Below, one piece after another: positions 28,789 to 37,780 of a stretch of 64,000 bases of DNA; positions within the stretch are counted from its first letter, which is position 1, and each line of letters opens with the position of its first letter. The stretch covers positions 32,246-96,245 of the forward strand of contig JAKSMX010000009.1 of the NCBI GenBank assembly GCA_024400305.1. Reading direction: 5' to 3'. Made by a program: the position numbers and the translations under genes. Source of the DNA: Bacteroidales bacterium. Lineage in GTDB: Bacteria > Bacteroidota > Bacteroidia > Bacteroidales > F082. The notes under the pieces are model-generated. The model did not search any database. It was not told the origin of the DNA and saw nothing but the letters and a program-made list of their open reading frames with translations.

Positions 28789-29961
28789 TCAATAGAAAAA
28801 GATTCCATCAACACCTTGATTTTTCCAAATATTATCTTTCTTCAAAGCAGCAACAACATCAGAAAGCTCGTTAGGATTTATTCGACCCAAATAGTTGTTG
28901 TATTTTTCGAATAAAGGCTTAAGCAAAGTGTTTCTGTCAAAAAACCTCTCAATCCAAGTTGCATTTTCCTTTTTTAATTTTTTGTATTTAATCAGCACGA
29001 AAGAGATAATACGCAATGGCAATTGATCACAATTAACTGGAGCAAAATGGTCATTCTTCACCCGATACCAGGAATATGGACGCTTGATATTATTTACAAC
29101 GGCATGAGCATCTTCATTCACAACATCCATTTCACCCAAAGGGACAAGTGTTCCGTCCTCCATTCTAACATTTTTGCTACCGACTTTACAGCAACGAGTT
29201 TCTTTTCCGGTGTGACCATTAATGTGAACAAAAGCCTCCTTTAACTCTACAAATTCAATGTTTCCAATCGTAAGCATAGGAATAATTCCGACTAACATAT
29301 GCTTTTGGCCTCTCAAATAATCAATCTGGGAAGAATACGCCATTTTGATTTTTTCATTCACTGCGTCAATATGATTTTCATTATACCATTTTTCACATTT
29401 GATAGGAACATAGATCACCATTTTGGCATCTTTGCCATCAGCAGTATTGACATTATTTTTAATGAAATTTGTAATGTCGTCAATTCTATTCACATTGTCG
29501 CAAACCTCATCGTTGGCCTCCATCAAATAAGGAGTATCAACTACGACCACAAAGATGTCACATTCCCTCATATATGCTTCCGTACTGGAAGAATTGGTTG
29601 ATGATTTTACGAAATACTCGCCAGCGGAATCCCTGAAATTGATACAAACGCTTTCTTCCTTCTTGGGGAGAGAGAGCCTCAACTTATAGTCCCAGTAAGT
29701 ATTGGTCGGATTTTTATCCACCAAAAAGACACTCGAATTATCATGTCTTTTTTGACGAAGCATCTGCTTCAACTCATTAATTTTATCATTTAATCCTTCC
29801 TTGCGTTCACCCCCCTTTTCTTCAGCAACCGTTGCATCCGAAATAGTAAGATAGTTTGAAAGGCGATCATCATGGGTCATCTGTTGGAAGATACTGGCTA
29901 ATACCGATGTTTTTCCACAGCGGCGACCTCCTACCATTAAAACCTTAATTTCTTCATTCAT
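28789..29961 (-). CDS. Small TRAFAC-type GTPase (second of a GTPase pair)
   Basis: The 390-aa protein has G1 MVGGRRCGKTSVLASIF at residues 9-25 and a G3-like RDSAGEYF. Hydrophobic strands leading to VVVVDTPYL and VIYVPIKCEKW follow, the latter at the G4 position without a canonical NKxD. The layout fits the paired-operon (double) GTPases described in predicted conflict systems. It starts 4 bases after the large GTPase gene, so the two are translationally coupled. Confidence 0.75.
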   Translation of the reverse strand: MNEEIKVLMVGGRRCGKTSVLASIFQQMTHDDRLSNYLTISDATVAEEKGGERKEGLNDKINELKQMLRQKRHDNSSVFLVDKNPTNTYWDYKLRLSLPKKEESVCINFRDSAGEYFVKSSTNSSSTEAYMRECDIFVVVVDTPYLMEANDEVCDNVNRIDDITNFIKNNVNTADGKDAKMVIYVPIKCEKWYNENHIDAVNEKIKMAYSSQIDYLRGQKHMLVGIIPMLTIGNIEFVELKEAFVHINGHTGKETRCCKVGSKNVRMEDGTLVPLGEMDVVNEDAHAVVNNIKRPYSWYRVKNDHFAPVNCDQLPLRIISFVLIKYKKLKKENATWIERFFDRNTLLKPLFEKYNNYLGRINPNELSDVVAALKKDNIWKNQGVDGIFFY

Positions 29962-29965
29962 AATA

Positions 29966-32395
29966 TTATGCTATTTTGATATAATACTTTTCCTTATTTG
30001 AACACAATTCACTTAAATTCATAACCAATCCATTCCATGTATTACACGCCTTTTCAGATGACTGCATTTCGGCAAATTCCTTATTCCAAATGATTGACAT
30101 ATTATTTCTATACAAATCCTTAAGTTGACCATTAAGCATATCATGGTCTTGAATCATTTTGTCATAGAATGTTTCTGTTCGACCAACAAATGCGTGATTT
30201 GGCAAATTCGGGAATTCTTCAAGCAAATACCGAACAGGATCTCCAACATTAAATTTGTCTTCCCTCTGAAGAATCGGAACAACCTGATTGAAAATATATG
30301 TCCATATTGTTTCGGCAATTTTGTCATGCTTTTCTACAGGATCTAAATCCCCAAAACCTGAAATCAAATCGGAATTAAATCGTATATAGGCTTCCTTCAT
30401 TGTGTTAATTGGTTCCACCAATCTATCAACATAGTACTCTCTGACCACACTAATATCCAACTCGAATTTAACCACATTCATTAAGACTTGGTATAATTCA
30501 GGATATTTTTCCTTAACTCTCTCTTCTGCAAAAGCGAAAAGCCAATCATCAGAATAGTCCTCTTTGTTCTCATATCGATTATGAACGATGGGACCATTCT
30601 CTACCGAATAACGGGAAAGCGGAATTCGACCCAATTTCCCCCAATCATCATCAAACAGAGCATAGTAAATCTTGTTTTTAACATCAATCAATTGTTTTTG
30701 AATGCAAAATTCCTCGAAATTCCTAAACTCTTCATAAATTCTATTTCTCAGCTCATCTAATGCCCATTTATACACACCTTCCGCATTACTAATGTTTCTT
30801 TCGACATGATGTTTAATAGCCTCTTTTGATGGAATCAAATCATAAAAGCCATCAATTATTCTCATTATCTGATATTTAATCACAGAATTATCGTGTTTGA
30901 CATAAGCGGAAACATCACCTAATCTATTACTTAATTTCAAGCCTTTCCCTTCCCAAACTGTTCCGTCAAGTTGCAAAGAGTCCTCATATAGCTTATCAAA
31001 AACGCCATAACGATCTCCATACTTTTGCGATTCATTGACTAAACCTGAAAAATTATTGTTCAGTTCAAGAATCTTTTCAAATAACGATTCACCACTTTTG
31101 TTGTACTCATCCATCAAAGCTGTATCTATGTCGTCAAGATTATTGGTAATCATATTCAGCAGAGGAGTCATCAAATTCTCTTTTACATCATTTGGATCAA
31201 GAGCATTGATGTCTTTCACCCAAGCGACCGGTTTTTTCTCCATCCGACCGAAAACATCATTGATTTGCAGTTTAATAGGATTCATCAAATTAGCATTGCC
31301 TGGGGTTCTATTAAGTGCATAGACTATCCATTTCTCCGGGTCTCTCTCACCAAGTCTATCCGTAATGTTTTTCAGGACATTGAGTTGATCCGAATTAAAA
31401 CTTGCCCCATTGGGGCTTGGCATATACACATCAACTGCCGCATCACAATCCTCACGTAAGACACGGAACATTTGTTCTTCAATACCCGAAGTATCGGAAG
31501 AATCTCCCAATCCAATAGTATCCACCAAAACAATCCTTCCGCACTCTGACTCTGGAAATTTCGTATAGATGTCTGCCGATTTGACCGCTAAATAGTTATA
31601 ATAATGAACGACGTTTTTTTCACCATTATCTCCATCAATTTCCTCATACTGAGCCACCTGCTTGATAATCTGGTTCTCATCTGTAATCTCTATGGTCTGA
31701 TTGGATTCTCCTATCAGTTCTCTATAATCATCAATATGCTCAACCAATGTTTTGAACTTCCCAAATTCAGCACCTTTAGTTAAATCATAAGTTCTAAAAC
31801 CGTTCAAATCAAGTTTCTTAATGTCTTCAAAAGAAGAAAGTAAATTAGGGCATCCTCCAAAGAACTTTTCATATTTCGCACGAACATTTTCCAACAGCTC
31901 ACTCATCGAAAAATAAGTGATTTCAGCTCTAACTTGATTGTCGGCCATTGCCGGGTCATTATGGATAACAGAAACAGCACCAGTACAGCTTGTGCCACTA
32001 TACGAAGGAATCACCTTGCCACTCAGTCCTGAAATAGATTGCAAAAAACAACTTTTCCCTTGCCTCTCATATCCAATAAAGGCAATTTGTACTGACTCTC
32101 GCGAAAAGCGTTTTTCCATCAAATCCAGTTGTCTATTTTGTCGTTCAAGCAATTCGTAACCTTTTTGCGTTGAAACCGATTTAAGTGTAATTTCCATTTC
32201 CGGATGTGCCTTAATCATATCATAATATGATCCTTCACGACAGCCTAACTCTGTTTGGATTTGTCCAAGTATCATTTCAAGAGAATTCAAACCGTTTCGA
32301 AGTCTTTCAAGGAACTTTCTTTGTTCTTGAATCATAGGCAATCTTTCGTGGCGTTGCCTAATGATTTCGTCAATTTGTGATGCTATCTTTGTCAT
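29966..32395 (-). CDS. Large dynamin-like GTPase
   Basis: The 809-aa protein has an N-terminal helical region (residues 1-105) and G1 IAFIGYERQGKSCFLQSISG near residue 106. A switch region with SGTSCTGAVSVI, G3 VLVDTIGLGDSSDT, and a weak G4 (IVYALNRT) follow. Long helical stalk-like segments extend to the C-terminus. This resembles bacterial dynamin-like proteins, which act on membranes or assemble on nucleotide binding. It is the first gene of the six-gene operon. A structured RNA region and a -7 box lie 280 bases upstream. Function in defence is inferred. Confidence 0.75.
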   Translation of the reverse strand: MTKIASQIDEIIRQRHERLPMIQEQRKFLERLRNGLNSLEMILGQIQTELGCREGSYYDMIKAHPEMEITLKSVSTQKGYELLERQNRQLDLMEKRFSRESVQIAFIGYERQGKSCFLQSISGLSGKVIPSYSGTSCTGAVSVIHNDPAMADNQVRAEITYFSMSELLENVRAKYEKFFGGCPNLLSSFEDIKKLDLNGFRTYDLTKGAEFGKFKTLVEHIDDYRELIGESNQTIEITDENQIIKQVAQYEEIDGDNGEKNVVHYYNYLAVKSADIYTKFPESECGRIVLVDTIGLGDSSDTSGIEEQMFRVLREDCDAAVDVYMPSPNGASFNSDQLNVLKNITDRLGERDPEKWIVYALNRTPGNANLMNPIKLQINDVFGRMEKKPVAWVKDINALDPNDVKENLMTPLLNMITNNLDDIDTALMDEYNKSGESLFEKILELNNNFSGLVNESQKYGDRYGVFDKLYEDSLQLDGTVWEGKGLKLSNRLGDVSAYVKHDNSVIKYQIMRIIDGFYDLIPSKEAIKHHVERNISNAEGVYKWALDELRNRIYEEFRNFEEFCIQKQLIDVKNKIYYALFDDDWGKLGRIPLSRYSVENGPIVHNRYENKEDYSDDWLFAFAEERVKEKYPELYQVLMNVVKFELDISVVREYYVDRLVEPINTMKEAYIRFNSDLISGFGDLDPVEKHDKIAETIWTYIFNQVVPILQREDKFNVGDPVRYLLEEFPNLPNHAFVGRTETFYDKMIQDHDMLNGQLKDLYRNNMSIIWNKEFAEMQSSEKACNTWNGLVMNLSELCSNKEKYYIKIA

Positions 32396-32471
32396 TTCTT
32401 ATGAATTAGTTCTTGTTCTTTATGCCTACTCTCTCAGTTTTTCGGCATCCCCTATTGCTTCACGCAAGCAC

Positions 32472-32675
32472 AAAAAAAGAGCGTGTCTGTTTCCGTATCT
32501 CGTTCAACAGGCTCTGGTAAACCTTAAATAGGGAGATAGGGAAAATGCAGTCCACGCCCAATTAGGGCAGGATGCTTTTCCGAACATCGCACTCCTATTT
32601 TTGAATTTTACCAGAATTCGTCGAACAGTACGACCGTCAGAAAAACGACCTTTCAATATGTACGTTGCAAAAGCA
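32472..32675 (-). ncRNA. Candidate structured RNA of about 200 nt, or attenuator leader of the GTPase operon
   Basis: The expected start lies about 7 bases after TATCTTTG (32682-32689, minus strand). The RNA opens with the hairpin CGTTGC-TTTT-GCAACG. A closed domain CTGGTAAA ... TTTACCAG contains AAATAGG/CCTATTT and GCCC-TAATT-GGGC. It ends with AGAGC-CTGTT ... AACAG-ACAC-GCTCT followed by seven T. That is a terminator-like end 77 bases before the GTPase start. No convincing frame fits inside. Size and layout recall 6S-like RNAs, but I cannot assign a family. Confidence 0.45.
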
Positions 32676-32681
32676 ACGCGG

Positions 32682-32689
32682 CAAAGATA
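32682..32689 (-). promoter_or_regulatory. -7 promoter box for the structured RNA and GTPase operon
   Basis: TATCTTTG on the minus strand, with TTTG 22 bases further upstream as a possible -33 element. Confidence 0.5.
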
Positions 32690-32755
32690 CGAAACTTTTC
32701 CATTTGCAAGACAAACGCACATATTTTTTTGTGGACTGCTTTATTACACTTAAAT

Positions 32756-33418
32756 TCAATAGCTCTGCACCCAGTTGTGCATACTTGCATTTACGCAACT
32801 GTTGCCACTTAACGGCTTGCTGTCGGCATGAACTTTCAAGCCACATTTCGAACAATAAAAAACGTGCGCTGTGCCTACCTTGCAGATTTTGTCCCACGAA
32901 TGATAGGCTTTTGTACATTGCCCGGAATTCGGCCTCGGCTGGTTTTCGTATGTCGTTTTCGCCAAGGCATGGCAGTTGCGGCAATAAAAATAATACAGCT
33001 CTGGCTCCGAATAGTTGTTTTGCGCTGGCTTCGGTTGCGATGTCTTAGGCTTTGGCGTTTCGGCAACTTTCGGCTTTGCATCGGGATTTTCGACCCACCA
33101 GCCATCACTTGCGCAATTCGACGACAGCAGCGACTGATAATGCCTGCGCAATTCGAAGAAACGCGACGATTGGTCAACCGTCAGCAGGCATTCCTCTGCA
33201 ATCTGTCTGTCCAAAGCCATGACGGTCGCGGCATCGCCGTTCCTGCCCGCAGTTTCGATTTGCTTCATCAAATCATCAACGTCAACAGCTGGCTGCTCTG
33301 GCTCTTCAGCCAATTCAGAAGTTCCATTCTGCTGCCCGCTTTTTTCAGTACGTTTTGGCGAATTTCCGCATGAGCCAAACAAGGCTGCAATCACCAATAA
33401 CAAAAGCATTTTCTTCAT
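32756..33418 (-). CDS. Lipoprotein with a duplicated Cys/His C-terminal motif
   Basis: The 220-aa protein has a lipoprotein signal (MKKMLLLLVIAALFGSC, lipid on Cys17). A low-complexity linker follows, then a helical segment and a Pro/Lys-rich spacer (PKPKTSQPKPAQ). The last 75 residues hold two similar units, YFYCRNC ... GQCTKAYHSW and VFYCSKC ... NSCVNASMHNW. Each has C-x2-C, a later Cys, and H-x-W, which suggests a pair of metal-binding modules. The function is unknown. It lies 40 bases after the MORN-like gene and is probably cotranscribed. Confidence 0.7.
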   Translation of the reverse strand: MKKMLLLLVIAALFGSCGNSPKRTEKSGQQNGTSELAEEPEQPAVDVDDLMKQIETAGRNGDAATVMALDRQIAEECLLTVDQSSRFFELRRHYQSLLSSNCASDGWWVENPDAKPKVAETPKPKTSQPKPAQNNYSEPELYYFYCRNCHALAKTTYENQPRPNSGQCTKAYHSWDKICKVGTAHVFYCSKCGLKVHADSKPLSGNSCVNASMHNWVQSY

Positions 33419-33458
33419 TTTCCGTTACCCTATTTCGTGTCGGGCACAACTTTTAATA

Positions 33459-35009
33459 TCATTTCTGTGTAGCGATTTCTGGATTTTCAAAAAACTCGAT
33501 GATGCCCACTGCATCTCTTCGCTCGACAAGTTTCGTGAAATATTTCTTTTGCTTGCCGCTCATATTGGCATCCACACGAATCATGTTTTGCGTCACTTCA
33601 TCCATCTTGGCACGCGCTTCAATTTGCTTGTCGGCTTCCTCGCTCAACCCTGCCAATTCGGCCTTTGCATTAGTCCAAGTGGCCATCCATTCCTTCATGG
33701 CAGCGACATCTAAATAGTGATTATTTTGATATGTGTGTGCATTAAACTTCAATCTGTTACCTCCTCCATATACGCCAAGATAGTCATCCAATTTCCGTGA
33801 AAAACTGTAAAAATGACGATAGTCTTCCATGATTCCAAGATAATCCCGCACTATGACATCCGCATCATTAAACAAGTCGTGCTTTTTGCCAGCCGGCACA
33901 TAATACATTTGTTCGGATTTCTGCAATGGCTCGATTTTAGACACCAAAGCATTATAGTCAGCCACAACCGAAGAAGCCACAGCATCGACCTTACATCCCA
34001 AATATTCCTTTTCTGAAGGAACAAGAACTTCACATTCCTTGTCAATCACATTGAAACTCAAATTCTTGAACACTTTGACAATCCTTCTCAAATAGCTATC
34101 ATTAAAGTCTTTGCAAGTTAAACGATATTCGACGGTCTTTTTTTCCTTTTTATATGGAACCTCATTTTTCGACAAATAGAAATCGATGCCATCAACTTGT
34201 TCCAAGACATAATCGTCCAACGAGAAATCCGTCAGATATTCATTTTGTGATGCATCAGCCTTAGCATCAACCAAAACCTTTTTTTGCCCCGTTGATTCAT
34301 CATATTGCTCCACCTTTACCAAAGTTCCATTTTCATATTTCAGGTAATGCTTCATCCGCTTTCCTGTTGTCGATTCAAATGTCCATTCCTTTTCAGGATT
34401 GCCATCCTTGTCAAAATAGGCTTCAAGAATCAGAAAAACATTTTCCGGTCTGTAATAACTCCTGAAATTAAACACCGATTTACCGACCATGTGGTCATTT
34501 TCCACTTGACCAGCAATATCCACATAACATTCATCACAGCAGACGGTACACAAAAAATCGCCAGTTCTGACATCATCCACATATTTAAATATAGCATATT
34601 TGGTGTTATACGCAGGACTTTCAACTAAATGTCCTTTATTATTCAACATTATGCCACCGCCATTGGTAAAAGTCCAAAAGCCGTTCTTTTTTCCGTCCTT
34701 ATAATCACCTTCGATGATATATTTATAAATTCCGCCTGTGTATCCCACACAAGTGAAATCAAATTTTCCATCCTTCACACGGTCACCTTGCGGGTTCAAG
34801 TAATATTCATAGGTTGCATCACCATTGGTTTCACCAGGCGTATAATCGCCGGTATGTTTCAAGACTATCACCGGAATATCGTCCGGCAAAGTCATTGTGC
34901 CCGTATAAGATTCTTTTTTCTGCGCAAAAACGGCAGAAGTCATCACCTGCAACAACACGGACAAAACAATTGTTGCGGTCTTGCATAAATTCATTTGTTT
35001 GTTTTCCAT
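33459..35009 (-). CDS. Secreted protein with MORN-like repeats
   Basis: The 516-aa protein has a signal peptide ending SAVFAQKK. MORN-like elements follow (YIIEGDYKDGKKNGFWTF, and the weaker YFDKDGNPEKEWTF). A Cys-rich stretch TVCCDECYVD and a helical C-terminal domain complete it. MORN-like proteins of Bacteroidota are exported and of uncertain role. The promoter with the palindrome GACCTATAGGTC lies directly upstream, and the Cys/His lipoprotein gene follows. Confidence 0.7.
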   Translation of the reverse strand: MENKQMNLCKTATIVLSVLLQVMTSAVFAQKKESYTGTMTLPDDIPVIVLKHTGDYTPGETNGDATYEYYLNPQGDRVKDGKFDFTCVGYTGGIYKYIIEGDYKDGKKNGFWTFTNGGGIMLNNKGHLVESPAYNTKYAIFKYVDDVRTGDFLCTVCCDECYVDIAGQVENDHMVGKSVFNFRSYYRPENVFLILEAYFDKDGNPEKEWTFESTTGKRMKHYLKYENGTLVKVEQYDESTGQKKVLVDAKADASQNEYLTDFSLDDYVLEQVDGIDFYLSKNEVPYKKEKKTVEYRLTCKDFNDSYLRRIVKVFKNLSFNVIDKECEVLVPSEKEYLGCKVDAVASSVVADYNALVSKIEPLQKSEQMYYVPAGKKHDLFNDADVIVRDYLGIMEDYRHFYSFSRKLDDYLGVYGGGNRLKFNAHTYQNNHYLDVAAMKEWMATWTNAKAELAGLSEEADKQIEARAKMDEVTQNMIRVDANMSGKQKKYFTKLVERRDAVGIIEFFENPEIATQK

Positions 35010-35035
35010 TACGTTATGATTTTGAAATTACGTTG

Positions 35036-35057
35036 CAAAAATATAGACCTATAGGTC
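35036..35057 (-). promoter_or_regulatory. Promoter with a GACCTATAGGTC palindrome
   Basis: The -7 box TATTTTTG (minus strand) lies at 35036-35043. The perfect 12-bp palindrome GACCTATAGGTC at 35046-35057 lies just upstream of it. Its half-site TATAGGTCAA recurs twice, 41 bp apart, at the right edge of the window. Confidence 0.65.
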
Positions 35058-35120
35058 AACTTTTTATCCATTTATCTTGTTGATTTTCTGTTCTTTTTAA
35101 TTCCGCCAACGGGTCGATAC

Positions 35121-35321
35121 TTATTTGCTGTTCTCCATGTCTTCCCAAATCTTACGGTATATCGGCTTCCATAAAATCTGGCGAACTGGTAAAGTCCTGA
35201 TACTTCCACATTCAGGACATATCTGTGGCACGGAATAAACCATACAGTTATACTCCATATCATCAGCCTTGAAATGGTGCTTGCACTCAGTGCATTTGAA
35301 AAGTGTTGTTCCTCGATACAT
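35121..35321 (-). CDS. Small zinc-ribbon protein
   Basis: The 66-aa frame has two Cys pairs (FKCTECKHHF and QICPECGSI), which together form a typical treble-clef/zinc-ribbon. The C-terminal tail is basic and aromatic. The function is unknown. No strong promoter box is seen, but codon use and the Cys spacing support a real gene. Confidence 0.6.
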   Translation of the reverse strand: MYRGTTLFKCTECKHHFKADDMEYNCMVYSVPQICPECGSIRTLPVRQILWKPIYRKIWEDMENSK

Positions 35322-35654
35322 AATAACTAAATAAGATTATTTCTTTTTATTCTACATTTTGTTACTTTTTCAAAGTGGCAGAAATGGCAAATTTCTTTTG
35401 TTCATATTTTTAATTTTTTTTCAAAAATTTGAATTAACGCCGCAAAATTAACACTCACGGAAATATTGTCAAAACATTTCCAGCCACTTTTTTCACGAAA
35501 AAACCGATTTTGTCTGTGTTCCGTATTCCAATACAAAACAGGACACAAAAAAAACGCGAAACTCAATTTGCGTATAAACCTCCGCTTTTCAGTTTCTGCT
35601 TTTTCGTCTGCAGACATAGTTCAGGACATTCGGCGATTGCCTTCAAGATGTTTC

Positions 35655-35779
35655 GGGCGAAATCGATATAAAAAATCATCGGTTTCGCCCAAAATATCAA
35701 CTTTTCGGGCGAAATCGATATAAAAATCCATCGATTTCGCCCAAAAATTGTTTTTGTAAGGTGAAATTGATTATATTTG
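35655..35779 (+). promoter_or_regulatory. 52-bp repeated hairpin operator running into the promoter of the DUF234 ATPase
   Basis: The inverted repeat GGGCGAAATCGAT / ATCGATTTCGCCC occurs at 35707-35719 and 35730-35742 (perfect). It also occurs 52 bp earlier at 35655-35667 and 35678-35690 with one mismatch. A degenerate third half-site, AGGTGAAATTGAT, lies exactly 52 bp further on at 35759-35771. It runs directly into the -7 box TATATTTG (35772-35779). Confidence 0.8.
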
Positions 35780-35799
35780 CAGCCTGAAAAATTTATAGG

Positions 35800-37224
35800 A
35801 TGGAAAAGATTATCGGACGCGAAAACGAAATTGCTCTGCTCAACCATTTGGAAAACAGCTGCAAGGCTGAATTTATCGCCATATACGGCCGCCGCCGCGT
35901 GGGAAAAACATTCTTGATCGACCAACTATACAGAGACAGACTGGCATTTCGCATGGTCGGGGTTATCGACGGATCTCTTGAAGATCAAATGATAGCATTT
36001 AAAGATGCAATGGAAGACTTTGGTTATCAATTAGATAACGAACCCAAAGACTGGATGCATGCCTTCATTTCACTTAAAAAGGCTTTGCTGAAACGCGTGG
36101 GAAACGACGGACGCTGCATCATCTTTATTGACGAGCTGCCCGCACTCGACGCGGAGAACTCGAATGTCGCACAAGCCATCGGCTATTTCTGGAACAACTG
36201 GGCAAAACTCCACGACAACATCACCCTCATCGTCTGCGGAAGCGCGACAAGTTGGATGATAAAAAACGTCATCGATGACCACGGAGGACTGCACGACCGC
36301 ATCACACAGGAGATGCACATACATCCATTCCGACTTAAAGAAGTGGAGAATTATCTGACTACCAATGATTTTCATTGGAACAGACTGATGATATTACAGA
36401 CTTACATGGTTTTCGGCGGAGTGCCTTATTACCTCAGCCTGCTGCATCCAAACGAAAGCTTGGTTCAAAACATCGACCGGCTGTTCTTTGGGACAAATGG
36501 CGAAATGCGCCGGGAATATGAAAGATTGCTTTCAACTCTGTACAAATCCCCCAAAATCTACATGAATATCATCAGAGTTCTGTGCGACAGCAAAAAAGGA
36601 CTTACTCGTCAGGAAATCGCCGACAAACTGAAAATCAACAACAACGGACACCTTGGCGACAAATTGGACGAGTTGGTTTGCTGCGACATCGTAAGGAAAC
36701 TTCCGGTACGCGAGAAAAAAATTAAAAGGAACGAAAGCATTTTCCAGCTGCGTGATCTTTTTTGCATATTTTACCTGACTTTCATCAATAAGACAGATGT
36801 GGAACTGAATTATTGGTCACACCACATTAACACTCCGGAAATCAACACATGGCTCGGCCTGAGTTTTGAACGTGTTGCAATGGAACATGTCGAACAGATA
36901 AAACAGCGACTTGGCATCAGCGGCATTTCAACTTTGACCTATTCATGGCGAAGCAAAGACAACACACCCGGGGCGCAAATCGACCTTGTGATTGAACGCG
37001 CCGACATGATTGTGAACCTTTGCGAGGCAAAATATAGCATGTCGGCCTTTGAAATCGAAAAAGACGAATACGAAAAACTGCTCAACCGGGTTCAAACCTT
37101 CACAAAAGAAACCGGTATGCGCCATGCTGTCTGGATTACGATGCTTTGCACATTTGGCCTAAAAAACAATAGCTATTCATCTGTGGCTCAAAACGTTATC
37201 ACAATGGACGACTTGTTTATATGA
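35800..37224 (+). CDS. ATPase_2/DUF234 family ATPase
   Basis: The 474-aa protein has Walker A IYGRRRVGKTFLID at about residues 28-41, Walker B CIIFIDELPAL near 108, and the sensor VCGSATSWM. A winged-helix segment follows (SKKGLTRQEIADKLKINNNGHLGDKLDEL). The C-terminal DUF234 region has AQIDLVIER and VNLCEAKYS, a D ... E-x-K arrangement of the PD-(D/E)XK type. This makes it a plausible ATP-dependent nuclease. It is a single-gene unit with a repeat-embedded promoter. Confidence 0.87.
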   Translation: MEKIIGRENEIALLNHLENSCKAEFIAIYGRRRVGKTFLIDQLYRDRLAFRMVGVIDGSLEDQMIAFKDAMEDFGYQLDNEPKDWMHAFISLKKALLKRVGNDGRCIIFIDELPALDAENSNVAQAIGYFWNNWAKLHDNITLIVCGSATSWMIKNVIDDHGGLHDRITQEMHIHPFRLKEVENYLTTNDFHWNRLMILQTYMVFGGVPYYLSLLHPNESLVQNIDRLFFGTNGEMRREYERLLSTLYKSPKIYMNIIRVLCDSKKGLTRQEIADKLKINNNGHLGDKLDELVCCDIVRKLPVREKKIKRNESIFQLRDLFCIFYLTFINKTDVELNYWSHHINTPEINTWLGLSFERVAMEHVEQIKQRLGISGISTLTYSWRSKDNTPGAQIDLVIERADMIVNLCEAKYSMSAFEIEKDEYEKLLNRVQTFTKETGMRHAVWITMLCTFGLKNNSYSSVAQNVITMDDLFI

Positions 37225-37420
37225 ATAATTTTCAGAATTATGTTTAAAACTTTTTTCTCGTTTTCCTCCGTGGTTGCTCATCAGTATCGCCAGAATACGC
37301 ACCACTGCGGATACAGACTCCATGCAATCTATCAAATATGATTAATAAAAAAAATCCCGCCCCAGTTTCACCCGGAACGGAATTTTCTCTGATAATATTC
37401 TTGCACTAAGTGCGCACCGG

Positions 37421-37618
37421 CTACATGTTCTCTTCGGCCTGACGCAGCTTCTGTACGTAGATTGCCTTCTGAAGAGCCTCACGTTTGATAACTGATGGCT
37501 TTGTGAATTTCTGGCGGTTGCGTAATTCTTTCACAACACCGGTTTTCTCGTACTTTCTCTTGTAGCGCTTCAGGGCGCGGTCGATGCTTTCACCGTCTTT
37601 TACAGGAATAATGATCAT
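37421..37618 (-). CDS. rpsU: 30S ribosomal protein S21
   Basis: The 65-aa protein (MIIIPVKDGESIDRALKRYKRKYEKTGVVKELRNRQ...) is typical S21, which helps the 30S subunit engage mRNA. A -7 box TACTTTTG on the minus strand lies at 37681-37688. Family knowledge: in related genomes xerC and hpf follow immediately, but here accessory genes intervene. The 196 bases between its stop and the ATPase hold no clear gene. Confidence 0.96.
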   Translation of the reverse strand: MIIIPVKDGESIDRALKRYKRKYEKTGVVKELRNRQKFTKPSVIKREALQKAIYVQKLRQAEENM

Positions 37619-37680
37619 TTTAAATACTCTCTCTTTCTTTTAAATGTTAAACCAATAAACTTGCTTATTTTAAGCGGGTG

Positions 37681-37688
37681 CAAAAGTA
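37681..37688 (-). promoter_or_regulatory. -7 promoter box of rpsU
   Basis: TACTTTTG on the minus strand, giving a leader of about 55 bases. Confidence 0.6.
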
Positions 37689-37780
37689 CAACATTTTTCT
37701 TTACACCAAAAACTTTTTTTATTATTTTTTTAATTTGATTTCAAACTCCACTCTCAACACTCCACTCTCAACACTTTATG

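Noticed and set aside
32504-32722. 72-codon frame upstream of the GTPase operon
   Set aside because: Its start lies upstream of the -7 box at 32682 and it runs through the stems of the candidate RNA.
36070-36375. Frame antisense to the DUF234 ATPase
   Set aside because: Shadow of the Walker B region, with no promoter or start context.
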